A stretch of DNA of 7,839 nt from positions 3,742-11,580 of the forward strand of contig VBNY01000010.1 of assembly GCA_005877705.1 (NCBI GenBank). Direction: 5' to 3'. Source of the DNA: Gammaproteobacteria bacterium. Its GTDB lineage: Bacteria > Pseudomonadota > Gammaproteobacteria > Steroidobacterales > Steroidobacteraceae. Shown one piece after another: positions 1 to 4,568 of the stretch. The first letter of the stretch is position 1. Each line of letters begins with the position of its first letter. The notes below the pieces were generated by a model. The model ran no database searches. It was not told where the DNA came from and was given only the letters and a program-made list of their open reading frames with translations. Made by a program: the position numbers and the translations under genes.

Positions 1-829
1 GGAACGTCGCGGCGGTATTGATGCTCGCGAACACGAGCGGGCTCCCATGTTCGTCCGCATTCGAATAGTCGGCTAGCCAGCGTGCTTCGAGCTTCTTGGT
101 CGGCTTCCAGACAAATTTGCTGGTGAGTGTGTAGGTGTTGGTATCGCCGAGATCGGTGCCATCCGGGCGGCTCACGTAGCCATCCTGCTTGCGGCGGCCG
201 GCCGTGAACCGGGACTTCAACGTGCCTGAAATCGGCGCATCCAGCGCGACAAAGCCATCGAGCAGGCTGTCGGATCCGAACCCTCCACGCACTGTGCCAC
301 CGAATTCGTTCCCCGGATCGGTGGTGGAAATGAGGACCGCTCCACCGATCGTGTTACGGCCGAACAAAGTGCCCTGCGGCCCGCGTAGCACCTGCACAGA
401 TGCGATATCGCGCAGGTCCATCCGGGCTCCGACAGCCGTGCCGACGTACACATCGTCGATGTACAGCCCGACGCCCGGATCCACAGTCGATGTCGGATCC
501 GTCTGGCCGATCCCGCGGATGAAGACCTGCGACGAGGAGTTGTTTCCGGCAAGGGGAGCATTGGTTCCGAACTGCAGGTTTGGCACGACCTGCGTCAGCT
601 TGTCCGTCTGGAAGATCTGGCGTTGCTCGAGCGCATCGCCGCTCAGCGCCGTCACGGCGACCGGAGTGTCCTGCAGGTTCTCCCGGACCTTGCGTGCGGT
701 GACGGTGACCTCCTCCAACACGCCCGCTTGACCTGCCGCTTCTTGCGCCACGGCCTCCGCACCGATCACGGACAGTAGGCCGCCCAGCAAGAGTCCATGG
801 TTCGACAATCGTTTCAGTCCGGCATTCAT
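1..829 (-). CDS. TonB-dependent outer-membrane receptor, N-terminal part (runs off window)
   Basis: Reading leftward from the ATG at 829, 276 codons stay open to the window edge. Residues 1-28 form a Sec signal peptide with a Leu/Gly-rich core and a likely AVA|QE cleavage site. Residues 38-46 (LEEVTVTAR) look like a TonB box. The plug domain follows at about 50-170, with NLQDTPVAVTALSG, VFIRGIG, VGLYIDDVY and the hallmark LRGPQGTLFGRNTIGGAV at 148-165. The first beta-barrel strands start near 178. The family imports siderophores, carbohydrates or aromatic compounds across the outer membrane using TonB-ExbBD energy; the substrate cannot be read from this part. An AGGGG at 838-842 lies 8 bases before the ATG and supports this start. 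Full-length members have roughly 700-900 residues, so most of the barrel is missing. The esterase remnant lies upstream on the same strand, which hints at phenolic-ester use (inference). Confidence 0.93.
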   Translation of the reverse strand, partial: MNAGLKRLSNHGLLLGGLLSVIGAEAVAQEAAGQAGVLEEVTVTARKVRENLQDTPVAVTALSGDALEQRQIFQTDKLTQVVPNLQFGTNAPLAGNNSSSQVFIRGIGQTDPTSTVDPGVGLYIDDVYVGTAVGARMDLRDIASVQVLRGPQGTLFGRNTIGGAVLISTTDPGNEFGGTVRGGFGSDSLLDGFVALDAPISGTLKSRFTAGRRKQDGYVSRPDGTDLGDTNTYTLTSKFVWKPTKKLEARWLADYSNADEHGSPLVFASINTAATF

Positions 830-898
830 GCAAATGACCCCTACGGAAAGGTGTTTTTCAGAGCGTCGTGAATCGATCGACGCGATGTCTCAGGCGAA

Positions 899-925
899 CG
901 GCGGAAGCTCCCAGCGCTTCCGCCG
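899..925 (-). terminator. Perfect 10-bp hairpin between esterase remnant and receptor
   Basis: CGGCGGAAGC (899-908) and GCTTCCGCCG (916-925) are perfect inverted repeats around a 7-base loop. It lies 42 bases past the esterase stop and 69 bases before the receptor start. Neither strand has a proper T-run after it, so it is not a textbook intrinsic terminator. It may be an intercistronic mRNA structure, a weak or Rho-assisted terminator, or a protein site. Confidence 0.4.
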
Positions 926-967
926 GTCTCGCCCAATGAAGATCCAAACGCCTCCCGGACGGCGAAC

Positions 968-1267
968 CTAGTCATGCTCCCAAGTGTCTTCGGCGTCAAT
1001 ACTGTCGAACGTGTTTCGGCCGAACGATGCCCGGCACACGAAGTTCGCGGCATCGTCGCTGCTTCCAGCGCCGGTCCAGCGCGCGAAGGAAGGGTATCGG
1101 CACAAGGGGCGGCTCAATGTCGCCGCGCCAGCGACGGTCTTGATGGCCATGATTTGATCCGGCGCTTTGCCCTGCTCCACCCAGCTGACGAGCGCTTCGA
1201 ACAGGCCCTGCGGCTGCGGTCCGTCGCCCCCGCCGCAGTGTCCGACGCCTGGGGCCATGAGGTGCGC
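968..1267 (-). pseudogene. Tannase/feruloyl esterase C-terminal remnant
   Basis: The last 99 residues of a tannase/feruloyl-esterase-like protein can be read on the minus strand, starting around HLMAPGVGHCGGG. The family's final landmarks follow in order: LVSWVEQGKAPDQI, then TLSRPLCRYPSFARWTG, then SSDDAANFVC, with the stop at 968-970. The His-Cys pair in GHC matches the second half of the family's CS-D-HC motif (catalytic His plus a disulfide Cys). The serine and aspartate parts and several hundred residues are absent. The frame stays open upstream to about 1368, but residues beyond 1267 do not look like the family and there is no Shine-Dalgarno motif. I therefore read it as a truncated gene, cut near 1270-1300. 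Intact enzymes cleave ester bonds of gallates or hydroxycinnamates, normally after export. TA module 1 begins about 200 bases upstream, so the break may be linked to its arrival (inference). The stretch 1268-1472 shows no gene. Confidence 0.8.
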
Positions 1268-1472
1268 TGTGGATTTGGAGCGTGAGACATCTGAGCTACG
1301 CGAACGCAGGCGAAATTGGCATGGAATAATGCAGATCGTTCCCCCCGACGCGCTCACTGGAGAAGGTGATCAAGCGCGTGCTCAGTGGCGAGTAACTGCG
1401 GAAGTAATTCGCCCTGCCGATGCCTACGGCAGTGAGGCGTGCACTCAGAGTACCTACCTAGGGATCCCACTG

Positions 1473-1515
1473 TAGACTAGTCAGATGACTAGTCCTATAC
1501 TTGGGCAATGACTAG
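1473..1515 (+). promoter_or_regulatory. TA module 1 promoter with paired GACTAGTC operator
   Basis: A -35 TAGACT (1473-1478) and a -10 TATACT (1496-1501) are exactly 17 bases apart. Two copies of the palindrome GACTAGTC (1475-1482 and 1487-1494), 12 bases centre to centre, fill the -35/spacer region. A partial third copy, GACTAG, lies at 1510-1515 over the start codon. Antitoxin binding would block RNA polymerase, as in autoregulated Phd/YefM operons. The expected transcription start is about 1508, the A of the ATG, so the mRNA may be leaderless. Confidence 0.72.
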
Positions 1516-1699
1516 GAGAAACTGGCCCGTTCAGGATGCCAAAGCTCGGTTCAGCGAGCTCCTCGAGGCCTGCGTGCGTGAGGGTCCGCAGATCGTTACC
1601 CGGCGCGGAGAGGAGACCGCGGTGCTCGTGCCGATCGCCGAGTGGCGGCGGCTCTGCGACGCTGCACGGCCATCCCGCTGTGACGCCGCCGAGCCGTAG
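1508..1699 (+). CDS. Phd/YefM-family antitoxin, probably C-terminally truncated by a frameshift
   Basis: A 63-residue protein. WPVQDAKARFSELLEAC (6-22) is the Phd/YefM N-terminal signature, followed by the strand-turn-strand QIVTRRGEETAVLVPIAEWRRL (28-49). This part dimerises and binds operator DNA. The C-terminal part of such antitoxins wraps the toxin; here it is only DAARPSRCDAAEP. In the next frame the sequence goes on as PPSRRRGSRRPIPRF, ending at a TAG at 1731-1733, 7 bases before the toxin. That basic Arg/Pro tail looks like the family's usual C-terminus, so a one-frame shift near 1660-1690 has probably cut the protein short. The ATG at 1508 is fixed by the Phd N-terminus; there is no clear Shine-Dalgarno motif, which fits a leaderless message. 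It should neutralise the PIN toxin downstream and repress its own promoter. Whether the shortened form still neutralises is unknown. Confidence 0.88.
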   Translation: MTRRNWPVQDAKARFSELLEACVREGPQIVTRRGEETAVLVPIAEWRRLCDAARPSRCDAAEP

Positions 1700-1740
1700 G
1701 CGCGGAAGTCGCCGCCCTATTCCGCGATTCTAGACGGACG

Positions 1741-2145
1741 ATGTACCTGCTGGACACCAATGTCGTCTCAGAGCTCCGCAAGCCTCGCCCGAATCCACGC
1801 GTAATCACCTGGCTGGAATCGGTCGATGACACTGACCTGCACCTATCCGCGGTCACGATCGGTGAGATTCAAGCGGGTATCGAACTGCTCCAAGAGCAAA
1901 CCCCGACGAAGGCTGCGGAAATCGAGGCGTGGGCCGATCAACTCGCACAGTCCTACAACATACTGTCAATGGACGCCGTGACGTTTCGGCGCTGGGCGAA
2001 GCTCATGCATCGCCAGTCGGACACCGTCTACGAGGACGCGATGATCGCCGCGACCGCTCTGGTCCACCATCTGACTGTGGTGACGCGCAATGTACGTGAT
2101 TTCGCGCGCTTCGACGTTCCGGTGTTCAATCCATTTGAGCGTTAG
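1741..2145 (+). CDS. vapC: VapC/FitB-like PIN-domain toxin (TA module 1)
   Basis: A 134-residue, single-domain PIN ribonuclease of usual family length. The acidic metal site is complete: D5 in YLLDTNVVSEL, E42 in TIGEIQAGIE, D99 in YEDAMIAATA, and the VVTRNVRDF motif with N117 and D120. VapC-type toxins use Mg2+ or Mn2+ to cut specific RNAs, typically initiator tRNA, other tRNAs or rRNA, and so stop translation in the cytoplasm. The LLDTNVVSE start and the Phd-type partner place it in the FitB-like branch. It sits 41 bases after the antitoxin stop in the current frame, or 7 bases after the stop in the shifted frame. It has no good Shine-Dalgarno motif, so it probably relies on translational coupling. 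The open frame and intact active site suggest it can still be made. The RNA target cannot be told from sequence. Confidence 0.93.
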   Translation: MYLLDTNVVSELRKPRPNPRVITWLESVDDTDLHLSAVTIGEIQAGIELLQEQTPTKAAEIEAWADQLAQSYNILSMDAVTFRRWAKLMHRQSDTVYEDAMIAATALVHHLTVVTRNVRDFARFDVPVFNPFER

Positions 2146-2351
2146 CTCTCTGTGGGGCCGATTCCTGAGCGACGTCAGCACTTGTGACCACGGATTTTAT
2201 CAGTAGCCTCGCAGTCGGAGGACTCGAGGACTCGAATGCCTCCAACTCCAACCTCGAAAGACTAACCATGTGAGTAACATCGTTGGAAGACCTGCGAGGG
2301 CAACTAACACGACAAAACCCGCGTCATTGGCCTGGGCGTGTCACCTTGTAA

Positions 2352-2369
2352 ATCGAGGCTATTCTCGAT
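2352..2369 (-). terminator. Possible terminator hairpin of TA module 2
   Basis: ATCGAG (2352-2357) and CTCGAT (2364-2369) form a 6-bp stem with a 6-base loop. It starts 22 bases past the stop of the minus-strand PIN toxin. On the minus strand it is followed by TTTACAA, a short T-run. It sits between two convergent TA operons (plus-strand toxin ending at 2145, minus-strand toxin ending at 2392). Apart from this, 2146-2391 shows no gene. A short GGACTCGA direct repeat near 2218-2233 has no evident role. Confidence 0.35.
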
Positions 2370-2391
2370 CTCCCCAGCTGCCTGGAAGTAG

Positions 2392-2961
2392 CTATTCGGT
2401 TTTCCGGTAAAGCAAAATGCGTCCCTCGGGAACGAGTTGATTCAGGAAATCAAAATCCGTGATATTCCCGGTCACAACCGGCCAGCCGAGCTTGCGTCCT
2501 TGCAGATAGACTAGAGCGTCGTTGAGACATTTGCCTTGGGCGCCGGCAGGGTACGACCCCAGGCGAAACAGGATGCCGCCGAGAATCCCTCCTGTTCCCC
2601 ACATGTCGGTGTCAGGCGCGATAAGTCGATGCGAGGGGATATCGCGAATGGTTTGGCCGATCACCTTGAGCGAGCCTTCGGTTCGCGGATCGCCTGGGTT
2701 CAGCCGCCCAAACACGTGAGTCAGCTCCGACAGGCAAACCGACGAGTGATTGGATGTCCGAACGCTAATGAACTCATCGAGAGCTTCGGGTGACCGACCC
2801 TGGAGCGTATCAATGTAGACCGTCGTATCAAGTAACACCGGCGATCCGACCGCTGGCACGCGGTCGATCCAGGTGAGCTTATCGTCCGGTCTGCGGCTGA
2901 GCGGCCGCTTCCTTCGCTGCGGCTTGAGCCACCGCAGCGCAGCGTCGAGATCAAAACTCAA
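2392..2961 (-). CDS. PIN-domain toxin with N-terminal extension (TA module 2)
   Basis: A 189-residue PIN-family protein. The core starts at PVLLDTTVYIDTL (D45, D51), then CLSELTHVFGRL (E79), CLNDALVYLQGRKLG (N147, D148) and VVTGNITDFDFL (N166, D169, D171). These give the acidic residues of a metal-dependent ribonuclease. It is longer than most VapC toxins (about 130-140 residues) because of about 40 basic residues at the N-terminus and a Gly-rich insert, GTGGILGGILFRLG (122-135). The chosen start is a TTG at 2961, which overlaps the antitoxin end by 11 bases and has a GAGAG about 7 bases upstream. A GTG at codon 42 would give the more typical beginning MLLDT but has no ribosome site. The toxin probably cuts an RNA and is held inactive by the RHH protein encoded just upstream. 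The start is the least certain point; the PIN assignment is firm. Confidence 0.85.
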   Translation of the reverse strand: MSFDLDAALRWLKPQRRKRPLSRRPDDKLTWIDRVPAVGSPVLLDTTVYIDTLQGRSPEALDEFISVRTSNHSSVCLSELTHVFGRLNPGDPRTEGSLKVIGQTIRDIPSHRLIAPDTDMWGTGGILGGILFRLGSYPAGAQGKCLNDALVYLQGRKLGWPVVTGNITDFDFLNQLVPEGRILLYRKTE

Positions 2962-3244
2962 TATCGAGCTCTCGCGGAAGCGATCCCTTGTTGCGCACCA
3001 ACTTCACGCCAAAATCGTCTTCGAGCGCCAGCTTCGCCAGCGCGATCTCGATGACATCCGTATCCGATGAAAGGCCAGCGCTCCTCTTCGCGGCCGCGAC
3101 CAGTTCAGCCGATACACGACCGGCCACTCGAGCGTTCTTGGCGGCGCCGAGGAGTCCCGCCGCGCGCGCGGATTCGAGCGTTGCCCGATTCCGCATCGCG
3201 GCCAGTGCCTTCCTGCTCCGTGCGGCAGATGCCGAGGTCTTCAT
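2951..3244 (-). CDS. Ribbon-helix-helix-like antitoxin (TA module 2)
   Basis: A 97-residue basic protein. An Ala/Arg-rich N-terminus (1-38) precedes a short strand, RVAGRVS (39-45), and two helices, AELVAAAKRSAGL and SDTDVIEIALAKLALED (to about 77). This is the pattern of a MetJ/Arc/CopG-type ribbon-helix-helix that binds DNA as a dimer. The tail FGVKLVRNKGSLPRELDIEF resembles the tail of RHH antitoxins paired with PIN toxins and should contact the toxin. The ATG at 3244 follows the promoter at 3268-3303 closely. A later ATG at codon 17 would keep the whole DNA-binding part, so the first 16 residues are uncertain. The gene overlaps its toxin by 11 bases, which implies coupled translation. The RHH label rests on pattern and neighbour rather than on a diagnostic motif. 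Confidence 0.82.
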   Translation of the reverse strand: MKTSASAARSRKALAAMRNRATLESARAAGLLGAAKNARVAGRVSAELVAAAKRSAGLSSDTDVIEIALAKLALEDDFGVKLVRNKGSLPRELDIEF

Positions 3245-3267
3245 TGCAATTACTCAGTTCCGTTAGT

Positions 3268-3303
3268 TGCACAAATTATCGCTTTTGTTGTACATCACGT
3301 CAA
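3268..3303 (-). promoter_or_regulatory. TA module 2 promoter and imperfect dyad operator
   Basis: On the minus strand a -35 TTGACG (3303-3298) and a -10 GATAAT (3280-3275) are 17 bases apart, each one or two mismatches from the sigma70 consensus. An imperfect inverted repeat, TGTACAA (3294-3288) and TTGTGCA (3274-3268), 6 of 7 paired, brackets the -10; its half-sites are 20 bp centre to centre, close to two helical turns. This suits repression by an RHH antitoxin. The expected transcription start is near 3268, giving a leader of about 24 bases. Confidence 0.68.
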
Positions 3304-3422
3304 GAACGGCACAGCCTCAGCAACGGATCGGATGGAGAGATATCTCCTACCCGCCCACAGGACTCACACGAACGACTCGTCGCGGAGTCAAAAATCGAAC
3401 GCGGACTCGGTATCCGCGGCGT

Positions 3423-3450
3423 GACCGCTTGTTGTTTTAGGCGGTCTTTT
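3423..3450 (+). terminator. Hairpin with T-run at the 3' end of TA module 3
   Basis: GACCGC (3423-3428) and GCGGTC (3441-3446) form a 6-bp stem around a 12-base loop, followed by TTTT on the plus strand. The minus-strand toxin stop (3437-3439) lies in the loop. On the minus strand there is no T-run after the stem, and no plus-strand gene lies upstream. It is therefore better read as a 3'-end structure, or a block to antisense transcription, than as a proven terminator. The stretch 3304-3422 shows no gene. Confidence 0.3.
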
Positions 3451-3832
3451 GTGTTCGACGATGATCGTCGTACCGGGCGCCGAGCCGTTGAAAGGCGGCG
3501 TCATGCCCTACTATCACAGCCCCCATACGTTCGGCAACAGCCCACTGCCATGCGTCGTTTTCACCCATACGGCGGGAACTACGCTTTTGTCGCAACGCTA
3601 CCTTCTCGGCATGCATGCGATGAATCCCCTGCCATGAATACCGCGCGAGATATGCTTTTACCGCCCTTGCATCCGCTGCACCCTCGAGCACCTCTGCGAC
3701 CGTCACAGGGCTAATCCAGAGTTGGGATTTCTCGTTCCGCTTGAGCCACTCGAGCGCAGGCCCCGCATGATCGTCCGCCATTTCGTTAAGCAGATCGATT
3801 AGGAACGAGGTGTCCAAGAGGCACTTCCTCAC
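3437..3832 (-). CDS. PIN-domain toxin (TA module 3)
   Basis: A 131-residue PIN-family ribonuclease. Visible motifs are CLLDTSFLIDLL (D7, D13), VTVAEVLEGA (E47), MGENDAWQWAVAERMG (E91, N92, D93) and VIVGHDAAFQRL (H110, D111), so the acidic metal site looks complete. Its length is typical of VapC-type toxins. It starts with GTG at 3832, in a 4-base GTGA overlap with the antitoxin stop; this fixes the start and implies coupled translation. It should cleave RNA in the cytoplasm when its antitoxin is degraded. Sequence similarity to the other three toxins of this window is limited to the PIN motifs, so these are unlikely to be recent duplicates. The target RNA cannot be predicted. Confidence 0.9.
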   Translation of the reverse strand: MRKCLLDTSFLIDLLNEMADDHAGPALEWLKRNEKSQLWISPVTVAEVLEGAADARAVKAYLARYSWQGIHRMHAEKVALRQKRSSRRMGENDAWQWAVAERMGAVIVGHDAAFQRLGARYDDHRRTQKTA

Positions 3833-4026
3833 TGCTTGCGCGCTACGCGCAGGCGTACGTCCCCCATGCGCTTGGCTGCATCGGCGAGCACGTCGGCACC
3901 GGTGATGAAGGGCTCCTCACGTATAAGCATGCGAACGTAAGTCGCACGCTTCATGCGAGCCCGACGCGAACGTCGAGCAAGCACGCGCTCTTCTTCTTCA
4001 GTCAAACGGACGGTGAGGATCCCCAT
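3829..4026 (-). CDS. Small ribbon-helix-helix (CopG-like) antitoxin (TA module 3)
   Basis: A 65-residue, strongly basic protein. The N-terminal strand GILTVRLT (2-9) is followed by helix EEEERVLARRSRRARM and helix KRATYVRMLIREEP, the classic ribbon-helix-helix order, with Arg/Thr side chains on the strand to read the DNA major groove. The remaining about 25 residues (FITGADVLADAAKRMGDVRL...) would bind the toxin. Its stop overlaps the toxin's GTG by 4 bases. The ATG at 4026 is the only start that keeps the whole strand. The promoter ends about 10 bases upstream, leaving almost no leader and no room for a Shine-Dalgarno motif. It probably represses its own operon through direct repeats in the promoter spacer. 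Confidence 0.87.
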   Translation of the reverse strand: MGILTVRLTEEEERVLARRSRRARMKRATYVRMLIREEPFITGADVLADAAKRMGDVRLRVARKQ

Positions 4027-4036
4027 GCTGAAGTGA

Positions 4037-4066
4037 ATGCTAGCCTGTATGTCTTTTGTATGTCAA
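4037..4066 (-). promoter_or_regulatory. TA module 3 promoter with two direct repeats
   Basis: The minus strand has a perfect -35 TTGACA (4066-4061), an 18-base spacer and a weaker -10 TAGCAT (4042-4037). On the plus strand TGTATGTC occurs twice (4046-4053 and 4057-4064), exactly 11 bases apart, about one helical turn. Tandem direct repeats on one face of the helix suit cooperative binding of RHH dimers. The predicted transcript starts about 4 bases before the antitoxin ATG. Confidence 0.62.
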
Positions 4067-4459
4067 CCGTAAAACGATCGGCCCGACGGGGTGCGACCGC
4101 AAGCGCCGTCCAGGTAGTACTCATTCCCCCCCGTCCGGCGACAGCTGATCAAGCACGCGCGCCATCTGGTCAGGCGTGAGGGGCGCGGCGAGGGGTATGG
4201 GATCGAATCGGATAGCGGACAGCGCATCCGGCCGCTGGCCGACATGACTATCATGTTCGACAACAGCTTCGATGAATCCCGTGGTGGCTTCGGGCCGGCG
4301 ATCAGCCTCCACCCCGATCCGGCTACGCATTAGGCCCGTTGCGCGGCGCTGATGCCGGCCAGGGAGTGAGATTCAACTGTCTCGAACGGGCAACAGAGCG
4401 AGGCCACGGCACAATCGGGAGCCGGCTGAGTCAACGCCGAGGTAACAACTCTGAATTTG
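4067..4459. other. Gene-free stretch with coding-like fragments
   Basis: I see no convincing gene here. Three open stretches deserve mention. On the plus strand 4118-4333 is open with high GC at third positions and reads RPLADMTIMFDNSFDE near 4231-4278; it has no start codon before 4244. On the minus strand 4121-4330 gives a 69-residue frame containing DPIPLAAPLTPDQMARVLDQL, without a ribosome site. Also on the minus strand, the frame ending in TAA at 4332-4330 is open back to about 4488 without any start codon. They overlap or abut, so at most some are real. They may be remnants of older genes. Confidence 0.35.
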
Positions 4460-4510
4460 TTGATGTAGCGCTGCAGTGATTCTAATATTCACACGCCGCT
4501 GCGTTGCGGC
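4460..4510 (+). promoter_or_regulatory. Promoter and 5' hairpin of the polysaccharide deacetylase gene
   Basis: TTGATG (4460-4465) and TAATAT (4483-4488) are spaced by 17 bases, four of six matches each. The expected start, near 4495, coincides with a hairpin: GCCGC (4495-4499), loop TGCGTT, GCGGC (4506-4510). The leader would be about 74 bases and begin with this stem-loop, which could protect the mRNA 5' end. An AACAA/TTGTT dyad (4444-4448 and 4457-4461) touches the -35 and might be a regulator site. Confidence 0.45.
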
Positions 4511-4568
4511 AATATAAGTCCGTCATGATTATCCGACCGGCCGCTAGTGCACCACTGGAGCCACACCC

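Noticed and set aside
1330..1397. Short plus-strand segment ending RSLEKVIKRVLSGE before a TAA at 1395-1397, as a gene end
   Set aside because: Only about 19 codons are open and no start or homologous domain is visible; it could equally be chance.
1167..1475. Plus-strand frame of 102 codons across the esterase remnant
   Set aside because: The part over 968-1267 is the shadow of the recognisable minus-strand esterase, and the rest shows no domain or ribosome site.
2205..2265. tRNA-like 3' end (ACTCGAAT followed by CCTCCAACTCCAACC) as a possible attachment site
   Set aside because: No matching T-stem, acceptor stem or anticodon arm can be drawn, and no integrase or second copy is present.
4441..4465. 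Integron attC-like site near the AACAA/TTGTT dyad
   Set aside because: The dyad is only 5 bp and lacks paired core sites of the GTTRRRY/RYYYAAC type; neighbouring genes are in mixed orientations.
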